From contig JAHBMJ010001091.1 in assembly GCA_018398765.1 (NCBI GenBank), forward strand, positions 8,967 through 35,758: a stretch of 26,792 nt of DNA, read 5' to 3'. The DNA is from Chromera velia. Taxonomy: Eukaryota; Sar; Chromeraceae. This document shows, one piece after another, positions 1-11,009 of this stretch. Position numbers and translations under genes: made by a program. The notes below the pieces were generated by a model. The model saw only the letters and a list, made by a program, of their open reading frames with translations. It was not told the DNA's origin and ran no database searches. Within the stretch, counting starts at the first letter, position 1; each line of letters begins with the position of its first letter.

Positions 1-342
1 CGGGCGCGAAGGTGCCGCTAAAGGAGAGCGGGGCGAGGCGGCTCTTAAGACATCATGCAAGTTTCTGTCAGGTTATTGTTCTGACAATGTTCTGACAGTG
101 CAAGAATTAAGGAACCCTTCTCAACCAAGCTTCCGAATTAACCTGACCTGAAGTTCATCAACAGTGTCGAGCCTTTTTTCAACCCTAAACTTTGAGCCTG
201 AGTCGGGTTGTGTCTTTTCAACGCATCTTTGTATTCGAAGAGCTTCCTCTTGTCTCTCTGCTGGTTCCGGCTCGTGCCGCCTTGCTTGTTCGAGTCATTT
301 CCTGATATCGCCTCGGAGGGTCACGGAAGCAGACGCTACAGG
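1..342 (+). promoter_or_regulatory. Upstream region of the ABC1-like gene
   Basis: This stretch holds no conserved coding segment. It runs up to the ATG at 343 and so should contain the promoter and 5' untranslated leader of the ABC1-like gene. The word TTCTGACA occurs twice close together near 79-98 (GTTCTGACAATGTTCTGACAG), a small direct repeat that could be a factor site. Open frames exist here (from about 164 and 208), but they begin at non-ATG codons and their protein shows no family resemblance. No TATA box is evident. The function is inferred from position only. Confidence 0.35.
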
Positions 343-3300
343 ATGCAGAACACGCAGCCAATCACGCAAGGGGGCCAGACAGAAGCTTCAGCCGATATTC
401 CTCCAGAGAGCCAGACTGAGGGGAATCACGATCATGTTGCCACTGCAATCCCGCCTCTCGGTTCCTCCTCTCAACCACCTCAACAAACAGACGCGGCGCC
501 TGCTGCTCCTCCCGGAGACAACAGCTTTGAGCGAGCACTGAAAGAAACCCTGTCAGCAGACGACGCTGAGAAGCTGCTCGAGGTCTTGCAGGCACAGAAA
601 GGTCCTTCGAGAAAGTTCGTGCAGCTTTTCAAGGCAGCTGCCAACCTTCTGCCAACGCCCTTTCTGCTCTGCCTCTGGGCTCTAATGCGATCCAAAGCTT
701 GAAGTCGTGGCTTGAGGATGCTCAAAACGTCACTAGTGAGATAAGGCAGGCACTGCTGAAGGACCACGAGCCCGAGAAACTGTCGAAGACCAAATTGATC
801 TCCCTGATGAAGAAGGAGCTGGGAGACAACTGGAGAGATCGCTTCTCTTCCTTTGAGGACGAGCCCTTCGCTGTCTCTTCCATCGCTCAGGTATGTCCCC
901 ATTGGTTGATTTGAGCCACAAAGGGCCAGAGACATTGACACACACCGTCGCAGAACCTACATAAGAAACCCCAAGGGTGTTGTACTTCCTGGCCAGGTTC
1001 TCGTTCCTGATCTCGTCTCTTGTGCGTCTGGCTTCTGTTTTGCTTTACCTTTGTTACCCCCGCGTGAAACGGCGATGCAAAAATACCTCCGCCAGATCGA
1101 CAGATCTTCTTACAGAGCAGATGCGAGGGTCTTTTCGTTTTGTTCACGACAGGCCATACAGTCCAGTCTTCAGTTCTTATCTGCTTTGCGCTTCCCTTAT
1201 TCCTCCCTCTGCTGCGAAACAGCTCAGCTCAATCCGTTGAAGCACCTGTGCAGGTCCACCGCGCGACTCTACAGACAGGGCAGAAGGTTGCCGTGAAGAT
1301 TCAGTTCCCAAAGTTGAAGGAGACAGGAGAGAAGGACATCGCATCACTCAGACAACTCGTCAAAGCCATCATGGAGCGGCAAAGCTTGGGGGCAACAGAG
1401 AGTGTGCCTGCAACGGTCAGCAGCTCTGGCAACGAAGGCAAAGCGAAGGACGACGAAGACACATCCAACACCAAGAACAGCTACTCCCTCTACACAGACG
1501 CCCTCTTCTCTTCGGTCATCTGACGAAGGAGTGGAGACACGAGCACAACTACCAGAAGGAGGCTGAGCAGCAGAACAAGTACAGAGAGAAGATTCACAAC
1601 TACGAACAGAGCAGAGCAGCACGGCGAGATCTGAAGGAGCCAGGTCGGTCAGGGGGCAGGGGGGGGCTGACATGTGACGGAAGGTGGATCCGACCGGTTG
1701 ACTGTAGGGAGCGTGTGGGCCATTTGTCTTGCTGCCTCCCACTCATCGTTTGTCGATCTGCTGATTTTTCTTCACCTTCTTCTCTTCGCCTTTCCTTGCT
1801 CCTTTCTGTTCAATCATTCTGCTCCTTTCCTTTTTTCTTTCGAAGCTGGCTCCATCCTTGGGGATTGCTTGAGTAAGTGCTTCGTTTCAAGACCTCCTCC
1901 CTTCTCCGCCCTTCTCTTGCGTTTCCGTGCGCAGCGTTGTGCGTCCCTTCTGTGGTCAATGACCTGACGACGAAGAAAGTACTGACAACCGAGTTTGCTG
2001 AGGGCATTCCTCTTAGGGAGGTGGCAGAGAAGCTCCCTTTCTCCGTCCGCCTCTCTGTCGCGCGCAGTCTCTTGAGACTGTTCACAGCTGAACTCACCTC
2101 CACCAAGTTGATGAAAGCAGAAGCGAACGAGGGGGACTTCATCTACTGTCCTGACACAAACCGGTGGGTGGATCGAGGGGTAAGAGGCATGTCGTGTCAG
2201 GCTGTGAGAAGGCCAAAGGTGGTTTTGGCTCGCTGGCTTTGGACGCGGCGGTCTTTATGCCTTTTTTGATACCTGAACCGCTGTTTTTTTGTCTGTCAGA
2301 CTATCATTCACTTCGTTTTTTCCTTCTCAACCTATTTGTGAAGTGTCTCGCTTGGAAACAAAGTGTGCGCACACGACGTTGCATGCAGATTGTTCCTCCT
2401 TGACTTCGGCACGACTGAAAGTCTTCACGGGTTCTCTGACAACGTCCTCTCTCTCTGGAGGGGGCTGAGGGACATGGAGAGGGAATACCCAAGGGTTTTC
2501 TTTTCGCTTCAGCAATGGCAGGTACGTGGGTCTGAATGGATGTGCTTTCATTTGTTCAGCTTACTGTGCCGTTGAGCCCTGCTCTGTCATGGCATTCTTT
2601 TCCTTCTCCACTTTGGTCTTCCGACATCTTGCTGTCAGTCAAAAACGTGCATGCGGTTTTTTTAAAAATGGCTATGCACAGACACCTTCGTGGCCTGTCT
2701 CGTCGTTTCCTTCTTACAGCTGATTGACCTTGCAAAGGGTCCCTTGGGCGAGATCATCAGCGACACAGCTTTAGCGTCTCTTCTGATCAGCATCTGTACG
2801 GACATGAACATCTTCTTCAACCAAGGGGTGATTCTGCAGGTTTGTTTGTTTGTTTGTCTGCTCGATCGGTGTTTCTTCCCCCCTAAGTCGAATGAATGAC
2901 TCAGCCGGGATGGATGGGTCTAGCTCATCCTGCATGGAATTTCTGCTTGAGGTCTTCCTTCATCAGTCTGTCCATCTGTCTGCCTGGCAGCTTCTCCTGC
3001 CAATCCTCCGCTTTCTTTCCTGTACAATTTCAATTAATCATTCTGCCCCTCCCCATTGTGGCCGGCTTCTTTAATTGAAGGGTCAAGTGAACGAACAGAC
3101 AGAAGACGAGTCCAAGTCGGAAGAATTAATTGCTTCATAAACATCCACGTCCACAAATCTTGCATGCAAATGCCCTCCCTGCCTTCATGCATGTTGTGCA
3201 GGCCCAAGCCAAGCTGAGGGAGTACAACTCGACTGTGTTCAGAGGCTTTCTTTCTCTCTTCAAGGAGACGGAAGGAGACAATGGTGTTCGTCCTCAGAGG

Positions 3301-3458
3301 GAAGAAGAAAAGGAAACTCACGATCAGAAGCGCGTCCCTCCCTTTTTTATCCCTCTGTGCGTCGTTGTCCGAAAGCTTCTGGGCGTCTCTCTGGTGATCC
3401 TCCGACTGGTGAAGGGCGTCGGTCACCTCGATCAGCTGCACCTGCTTTTCGATTTCCG
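343..3458 (+). CDS. ABC1/COQ8 (UbiB) family atypical kinase, catalytic motifs degenerate; six exons, two frame breaks
   Basis: This family of atypical kinases supports ubiquinone synthesis or lipid homeostasis in mitochondria and plastids. Proposed exons are 343-890, 1254-1643, 1935-2163, 2389-2521, 2720-2839 and 3202-3458. Segments seen in order: KFVQ at residues 91-94 where the family has KxGQ; LGDNWRDRFSSFEDEPFA then SSIAQVHRA (the alanine-rich loop, with Ala for Gly); VAVKIQFP with the nucleotide-binding Lys; HLTKEW..NYQKEAE; VLTTEFAEGIPL; and LFLLDFGTTES with an intact DFG. The catalytic-loop motif (TDPNxxN in COQ8) reads AEANEGD, so activity is doubtful. The reading frame shifts between about 650 and 690. 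A second shift between 1416 and 1514 is either a 65-base intron (1416-1480) or a one-base lesion. The start at 343 is the first ATG in the frame. The last exon ends in phase 2 and can splice to 3704, fusing this gene to the MORN protein; unspliced, it stops near 3618. Confidence 0.82.
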
Positions 3459-3683
3459 GTCAGCAGAGGGAGGGGGGGGGGGGGGCTGGGGAGAAAGGAA
3501 TCAATTTTCGTTTTTTGTTTCTTCTTTTTTTTCTTTCTGTCTGTTCCTGAGACTTCTTCGGCCGTTTGTTCCTTTTTCTTTTGTCTGTTGTTTCCTGTGT
3601 TTATGCTTCTTTGTATGATTTTGTTCTCTTTGTCTTTAGTCACCGGTGAGTCCCTGCTCGTTTTGTTGGCAACCCCCCTTTGC

Positions 3684-6600
3684 ATGCATTGCTACGCAAG
3701 CAGGCGCTCTCTCCTCGACGCACTCGACGGCGCCCCTCTCCTCCGAGAGAGCGATCCTTTCCTGACTGCGGGAGCCCCCGACCCCCACCCTGGGTGGGAC
3801 CTCAACAAGATCATCCAGCGGGTTGTCGAGCAGGAGCGGCAGAAGTGGGAGGAGGCGGAGGCAGCGAGGAAACAGGCAGAGAAGAACAGGCAGAATGACG
3901 GACCCTCCAAAACAAACCACCACTTCGGAAGCGTCGAACCCTATCCTGGGTACTACCCATATGTACCATACCCCGGAGACGCACCGCGCACAGATCATCA
4001 CTCTTCTTCCAGCCAGAAATGGGAGACGACAGAGGAAGCAAAGGCACAGGCACACCAGAAAATTCTTCAAAGGTCGGCCTGGCCTGTGGGCATCTAGGTG
4101 GACTTTCCGATGGATCTGGCAAGGAAACGGTTCTTCGATCTTGATCGATGATCTATTCCTTTGACAGTCACTGCATGCGCCTCCTGGTCCCCTCTCTCTA
4201 TCCTCTCTGCTTTGTATTGATCGTCGGACGATCCCGGACACATCTTGCATCGAGCCTTTTCTTCATTTCTTTTTTCTTGAATCTGTTTCTTTTGAGGACC
4301 CCATACAGCCACATCTTTTTTGTCTGGGATCTGATCTGTGCTTCTCGTCTCAATGAGTGAACAAATGGATTGATAGATAAACGAGGAGATGGATGGATGG
4401 ATGGATGAATAAATGGCTGCAGGGACCTGGAGGAGCTGAGCAGACTTCCTGGGCTCACGGGAGAAGATCGAGTTGAGTGGAGACCTCCCTATCAATTTCA
4501 GTCAGGTGGGCGGGCAGGCAGGGATAGGGTTACTTGAGTCGCTGTCTTTTTTCACACCTTCCCGTTTGGTATGGTGGGATTCGCTTCCTTTTGCTCAATT
4601 CGTCGTTGAAAGAAGACCTGCATTCTTTCCATCGTTTTTCCGTGTTCCCTTACTCGCACAGCGTTTTCATGATATGATCGTGCATTGCATAATACCGAAC
4701 AGAGAGTGTATGTCCTCTTGCGTCTGTGTGCCTTTTTTTTTTCTCCCTTCTGTCCTTTTTCTTTTTCTGCAGGCTCCTCCTATTCAGGAGAGTGGAAGGG
4801 CAACAAACGACACGGATGGGGAAAGATGGGGTGGCCAGACGGAACCAGTTACGAGGGCGAATGGAAGGAAACCAATGCCGAAGGTCCGCTTGTAAGGAAG
4901 TACAGTCTCTCTCAGCGAAGTTCCAATTATGCGCATGCCTGTAAGCAGAGAGAGGGCAAGGTTGTGAGCCAATCATTCCAAATCAGGGTCGCAATTTTCC
5001 TCTTCTTCTCTTACTTTCGAATATTCCGTTAGTCGTCGGTCCGACCATTACCATCATGCCCGTTCTTGAAGAAGATTCACTGGCGCCTTGACTTGTCTGG
5101 TGGTGCTCATATGATTCTGCATGTCCCTCGTTCGGTTGTTGCATTCTTGAGAAATGTGCCTGTCCCTCCCTATCTACCAATCCAGGTAAGGGTCGTTTGA
5201 GACACTCTGACGGAGAGGTGTACATTGGTGAGTGGAAGAACAACACAACGTACGGATTCGGCACGCACTTCCATCAAAACTCCACCTCGTACTCTGGAGG
5301 GTGGAAGAATGATCTGCAGGTGAGCTCAGGCCATCAAATCGTCTGGGATGCAGCCACGCTGCTGAACAACTTGATGCAGGGAGCTAGGGGGTAAATTTAA
5401 TTAACTTGAGGGGGATGTCGCATGCCCTTTGCATGAATTGATTGTTGTCGAGCCGCACCCGTGGTCCGTGTCCTTTGTTTTGAAGGAGTCTGGGGGGCGG
5501 TTCAGAGGGTTATTAAATGCCTGTGTGTTTGTAGGTGACAGAAAGAAGAGAGAGAGGGGGGACTTTGAAGAAGAGAGAGACAGTAGAAATCTGTGTGTGC
5601 GTGTGAGAGAGAGAGAGAGACCGGCAGACAGACAGACAGAGGGAGAGACGGTCGCAGCTGGGATGTGATCTGCACGTGTGGATGTGCAGTTGCCTCACGT
5701 TGTGTTTCCTGTTTTATCTGTCAGAAAGAGCTCTTCCTTTGCATGGCCTTGATTGTATACGTGTGCTTCTGATTGTGCTTCCAGGCGCAGAGTATGGATC
5801 AAAACGCCTTCAATTGATTTCTGCAGGATGGTTTCGGTGTGGAAACCTATCCCGACGGAGCGCGCTATGAGGGTTCATACAAGGCTGGAAAGAAGCATGG
5901 ATACGGCAACTTCTACTGGCCCGAAGGGAGTGAGGTTTGTCGCGCTGTGTATGCCTTACTTTGTTTCAATCTCTCTCTGAGTGTTTGCCTCATGTGCGTT
6001 CCTGTAGCTGCCTGCATTGTTCAATCCTTCCTTCCTACTGTTCATTCATTCGAGGGGGGCTCCCGAGGCGGAGGTCAGGAGACGGAAGCGGCGCGTGTTT
6101 GGGTGTTAAAAAAAACGAAAAGAGGAGAAGGACGAGATACTTTCATGATACACAACAAGTTCCTCAGCTGTCCGACTTTTCATGTTTATGCCTGAACATT
6201 TCGTTTTATCCACATGACACCTTCTTGCTGCCTTTCTGTGTGTCCTTCGTTCCTTAGTCGTTTCTCCTCCTCGTTTCTTGCTTTGTTAATTGCCAGCTTT
6301 TTTCTTTCTTTTTCTTTCAGTCTTTTTTCCCGTCAGCTCCATGGGGGGATGTCTTTTTGTCGTTTCGTTTGTTTGACTTCTCTTTAATTGTCTAGGTGTC
6401 TATTTGCCTGTTCTTTGTTGCCTCTGCTCCTTCTCTTGCAGTACCGCGGGGAGTTTTACTTGAACGACATCCACGGCATTGGGACCTACAAATGGGCGGA
6501 CGGTCAGTCGGGTGCATCGTTCTTGTGTCGTTCTTGCTCGAGTGTTGCTCAGAGGGGATGGATAGGCGGAGTCGAAAAAGCAAATCAGTCGGAAATTCCA

Positions 6601-7060
6601 GAGGATGGAAAGTCGACTATAAGGACATTTTACAGACATTCTGCTGTTAGCCGTGAGCAAATGATATTTCTGCCTGCGTGTTTGCTCCGCTTGTAAGAAT
6701 AGAGAGAAGGGAAGAGGGACGGTAAGAGTTGATGACGGCCGAGAGAAGCACCTTTTTTGCATTCTCTTTCAGACCTGCAGACGCCATTTCGTTTCCCCTG
6801 CTCTATTTCCTGTCACCCTGGCTCTGTGTGCAGGCAAAAGCTTTTCCGGTGAATGGAAGAACAACAAACTGGACGGAATGGGCACCTTTGAGTGGCCGGA
6901 CGGGAGGCGGTACTCGGGGACCTACACAGAGGACCGGAAGAAGGGGTCAGTCAGTCAGTCAGTTTTTGCAGTGAACTATGCAGCAGTTTCAGAACCTTGT
7001 CAGAGAGAGTTGTAGAGGGCCTCGCTTTGACCATAGGACTTCTTTGTGTGTCTCTGTTCG

Positions 7061-7140
<80 letters not shown>

Positions 7141-7949
7141 AATCAGCTTTACGGCGCAGACCCGCTTGGAGGCTGAGGAGGAGAAGGTTTCAAAGCGGGG
7201 CTTGAGATCTTGTGATACTGTGGTTTGAAGCTTTTTCTTCCGAGTGCATAGATGGCATCGTGGTCTGCCATAGTTTCTTTCAGGTTCGGTATCTTCCACT
7301 GGAACGATGGAAGGCGGTACGAGGGCTTCTGGAAAGACGGCAAGCAACATGGACAGGTAGATGGCCCGGAGGGCGTCACTGGGTGATATCATTTTTGCCA
7401 CGCTTTGCATTTGTTCTGTCTTTCTCACTCAGGATGTACTCTGCTTGTCTCTACGTCCCAGAAAGCAGTACGTGTGAGTCGTCATTTGTCTGTTTTCGAA
7501 GTGTCTCTTGAGCGGTGGTGTACTCATTTCGGGTCGTTGGTTTTTCGTTTTGTCGTTCCTCGATCATCGTTCACTCTAGCTGTGTACTCCCCGAGAGAAG
7601 GAGAATGCCAACGATCGTCTCTCGATTTTTTCATGCATTTTTCCAGCTGTACAAATAAATGAGAAATCGTTCTGCATATTGGTCACTGGCAGTCTCTTAG
7701 GTTGTATCTTTGTGCTCACGTTCGCAGGGTCGCTTTTTCCAGAGAAATGGTGTGAGCAGGTTGGGCGAGTACGAGAATGGACAGCGCCTGAGGATTCTTT
7801 CCGAAGACAGCCGGGAACCCCCCCCTCAGGCCTCGACGCAGGCTCCCCCTCAGACCTCTACGGCGGCTCCCGTCGGTCCTCGGGGTGCGGGCGGTCCTGT
7901 CGGGGGGGTTCAACTGGGCGGTGACTGCGCGCCGGGCACACACCTCTAG
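3684..7949 (+). CDS. MORN-repeat protein, nine exons (possibly the C-terminal half of an ABC1-MORN fusion)
   Basis: MORN repeats act as membrane- or cytoskeleton-associated scaffolds in alveolates. Exons: (3684 or 3704)-4072, 4423-4505, 4773-4891, 5191-5319, 5827-5934, 6442-6502, 6834-6945, 7284-7356, 7728-7949. All junction phases agree and all introns are GT..AG; from the ATG at 3684 the model gives 431 residues. The N-terminal part has a charged coiled coil (VVEQERQKWEEAEAARKQAE) and a Pro/Tyr-rich patch, then RPPYQFQSG, which leads into the array as in stand-alone alveolate MORN proteins. Nine repeats follow, such as SYSGEWKGNKRHGWGKMGWP and RYEGFWKDGKQHGQGRF, then VSRLGEYENGQR and a Pro/Ala/Gly-rich tail. 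Repeat 2 is irregular (ETNAEGPLGRL). If the gene stands alone, the ATG at 3684 starts it. If fused, exon 3704-4072 continues from 3458 (FDFR then RSLLDAL). The last three exons are also in phase and end at TAG 7947-7949. Confidence 0.9.
5577..5645. repeat. Purine-rich (GA)n and (GACA)n repeat in a MORN-gene intron
   Basis: A run of GA dinucleotides followed by GACA/CAGA units lies inside the 5320-5826 intron. On the sense strand it is purine-rich, the opposite of the other intronic repeats in this window. Confidence 0.8.
7061..7141. repeat. Compound (CT)n-(AC)n microsatellite in a MORN-gene intron
   Basis: About 60 bases of CT/TC dinucleotides interrupted by a few TTT steps run straight into about 20 bases of AC dinucleotides. 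The repeat lies in the intron 6946-7283. It creates long Ser-Leu and His-Thr open frames on both strands that are not genes. Confidence 0.95.
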
Positions 7950-10300
7950 TGACTTCAACATCAAGGCATACAGATGCAGGAGGGGGTGCATGGTTGATTG
8001 GGGGAGCTTGATCGCAAGCTGGTTCGATGTGGGGCGGACACCTTGAGTGAGGAAATAAAATCGGTCTCGTACGGCCCTGCATGGGTGAATGGAATGTCTC
8101 GATCACTCCACTTAATTCCTTTTCATGCACGTTGGAGACCCTCACTTCTTCCTTCTCTCTCTGGTGTACTGCATGTGTATCTATTTGGTTTGTTGTCCAG
8201 GTGACGTAGAAGCGCGACGAATCATTCGGTTGTGGAGCCGTTGGTTTGCTTCAAGAGAGAGATCATGCATCGAGGGAGGGGAGCCGTTGCTTTGAGTCGA
8301 GGGGCTCTTGGAGAGACGCAAGGTTTTTCAAGAGACAAGGCAAGGTGAAGAGAGAGAGAGAGAGAGAGAATGTAGAAGACACAGAACGGGTCAGAGGATG
8401 GATGGATGGATGGATGGATGAATTGGGGAAGGAGGGCGGGAGGGCGGGAGGGAGGGAGGGAGGGATAGAAGAAAGAAAGAAGGGATGAAGACAGTTTTGC
8501 CAAAATTAATGAGTAGCTGGGTGAGTGAATGCATACTGCATGGATGCAAGACTGTTTCATGGAGAGTCTTTGGATTTTTGGTTCTGGGTGAATGAAGGCG
8601 CTGGAGCCTATGTGTCCTTCAAGTCATCTTCGTCGGCACCAGTCGCTGCATGGCCAAGCATGTGCTTGTGTCATTGCGTACGGAACTCTGTGCATTGTTC
8701 TGCTTGGTATTTGCATTGAACCGATTTCGTGTCTTCTTTGTTTTGCGTCCAATACGGTATTGGACACGTGGATGCATGCAGGGGCAATTAACGGGCGGGC
8801 GCTTCGGGGAGAGTTGCTGCAAATGCGGAATCGATTCACATGCAGAAACAGGAACTGAAAGAAAGCTGCAGGGCATCATGCAAGAAGGAAGGAAGGAAGG
8901 AAGGAAGGAAGGAAGAGAGAGGGTCAGACGTTGCAACGCGGACTGGGTGAGGAACAATGAGAAACAGAGAAGCACCCAGCCATTCGGACAGCCAGGTGTG
9001 CGTGTGAGAAGAACGTCAGGTCAACAGAAAGAAAAAACAGGCGGCATTTTAAAGACGGACTCATAAGTAAAAAGAATTCGAGAGAAGAGACAGATTGCAA
9101 CACTCCTCCCGATGTGTTCTTGCTCTTTGTGAACTGATTTTTTTCTCAAATGACACGGTAATCATGCAGACAGAAAATATGGCTTCTTGTGAGGAGGACG
9201 GTAATTTGAGGGAAGTCGAAAAAAGAAATCACCGTGAGGCACAGAGAGGCAAGGAAATAAGGAAAGCAGAGACAGGCAGAGGGCGTGGACCATCGTAAAA
9301 CACAACACTTGTGAATGACAAGAGGGCGTAGAAGACGGTGGGAAAGAAAAACCCCACCCGCCTGCATGAGACCAGTGTGGAGGACCTTCGACGTAAAGGT
9401 TCAACGGTCGAACTATAGAATGGAGAAGACAGAAGGAGACGAAGGCCAAAGAAATTCAAGCGAGAGAAGAACTGTCACAGTGCTGCGGTGTGCACAAGTT
9501 AGGCCCTTCTCTCTTGTACGAGTGACTCGACAAGGGTGACTTGTTGTTTCGCGTTATTCATTTCTCTCTCTCCCTCTCCATCCTTTCCCTCTTGGTCCTT
9601 CTGACCCCTTTTCTCTCTTCATTCTTGCTCTCTCGCTGTATGCATTCATGTATGTAAGTGCGTGTGCGCACGTGTGTGTGTGCCTTCGTGTTTGCATGTA
9701 CACATTAAATATGTTCTGTGTCGATCAATCATAGATAGAACGGGGGATGGGTGTACAGTCGACATTTCTTCCCATCCCTGTGGTTGGTTTGCTCGTTGCC
9801 AGGCTGTGCACGTGAATGTTCTTGAGCCCATCGTTTCTTTTCATTCTCTCTGGAACACTTCGGTTCTTGGATGTATGATTTCAACCGTGTTTGCAAACAC
9901 TGATCGTGTGTGCATGTAACCGAGTCGGGACTTCTCTACTCCCTCTCTGCTCTCTGCCTTCAATGCACATGCGTCGAATTCGACTTTATTCTTCTTTTTG
10001 CGAGCGTCAAGCAAGACCGCAACACGGCTGGAGGTTCTGCTCATGACTTCCACCTTGAGCTCTCTTCGACTTCTGTCTCTCTCATTTTTTCTTCTCTCTC
10101 TCCCTCTCTGCCTCCTCCTTTTCTCGATGTGTGTGTCTGTGTGTGCATCTGCGTGTGCTTGTGGTACATCCGGGCTACGACTGATGAAAGGTAATCACTA
10201 GGGTAATCAGTTGTGTCCGCACGCTCCTGCATTGCTTGAAAATTAAAACTCAGATAGTATATGAGGGGTATATCATTGTTGGACCCCACATGTTTTTCCC
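7950..10300. other. Gene-free spacer rich in simple repeats
   Basis: I find no conserved protein segment here on either strand. It contains (GA)n at about 8350-8369, (GGAT)n at about 8398-8421, GGGA/GGGC runs at about 8431-8465, (GGAA)n at about 8883-8914, a GT-rich patch near 9660-9690, and a CT-rich tract followed by GTGT near 10070-10160. The open frames present are low-complexity translations of these repeats. The region separates the 3' ends of the plus-strand MORN gene and the minus-strand CoA-transferase gene, so it must hold 3' untranslated sequence at least at its left edge. Confidence 0.7.
8054..8059 (+). terminator. Candidate AATAAA polyadenylation signal of the MORN gene
   Basis: AATAAA sits about 105 bases after the TAG at 7947-7949, a sensible place for a 3'-end processing signal. 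Protists do not always use this hexamer, so this is only a candidate. Confidence 0.3.
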
Positions 10301-10870
10301 TATATGCACGGCCCGCAGCGATAGCCGCAGCCGCCGCGGGCCAAGGCGTTAAATCACGCTAAAGTATTGCATACCGCCTTATGTAAATCGTATTTCGTAG
10401 ATTTTCTTCTAGATGTTCTTGAAGTAGGTTAAAACCCGACTAGTTAGAACCATTTGGTATCACCTGGTCTTGTCAATTAAGTCGTCTGTAACCTAGTCTC
10501 TACTAACACCATATCTAACCATATCATATACACCATATGATGGCCTACACTGGCAGATCAACCAAAAATAATATTGATGATAATACCTACTACCTAGAAT
10601 AATACAGACCAACCAATAATAATAATGATAACAATTTAGATAACAATGAATATAACTAGGCTGATGAATCAGCTAGTGAATCAGTGATGATGATGATTTT
10701 GGATGAAGTAGTACACTTGTAGCTATAGACTTCAAGACTTGTAGTAAAACTTTGAACTATATACTTTCAACAATACTAACCATCATATGCATGTTTGTCA
10801 ATTCAAAGACTTCGTTGAATTTCATTAAATTTCATTTGAAAAGAAGAATGTATTACTAGATGTGTTAATT
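10230..10870. other. AT-rich block A
   Basis: The base composition changes sharply from CT/GA-rich spacer to AT-rich DNA with many short TAATA/ATGAT runs, especially 10560-10700. It has stops in all frames and no recognisable gene. It begins next to a GC-rich inverted repeat (10310-10342) and ends just before the 3' end of the CoA-transferase gene. It may be decayed mobile DNA or a 3'-3' boundary element. I see no clear terminal repeats or target-site duplication. Confidence 0.5.
10310..10342. repeat. GC-rich hairpin at the edge of AT-rich block A
   Basis: GGCCCGC (10310-10316) and GCGGGCC (10336-10342) are perfect inverted repeats, giving a 7-bp stem around a 19-base GC-rich loop. It stands out against the AT-rich DNA that follows. 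Confidence 0.6.
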
Positions 10871-11009
10871 GAAAAGGATTGACCGCTATCAGTTTCTGCG
10901 CCGAATCTGCGGTCCTGTCAGACGACGTCGCTTGTGGCGGACCGTATTGGTGGTCAACTGCGGCGGCCACTTCCTTTGACCCCCCAGTGCACCACTGCAT
11001 GCTAGAATC

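Noticed and set aside
3636-4250. 204-codon minus-strand open frame
   Set aside because: It is antisense to the first MORN-gene exon, whose junction phases and coiled-coil content support the plus strand.
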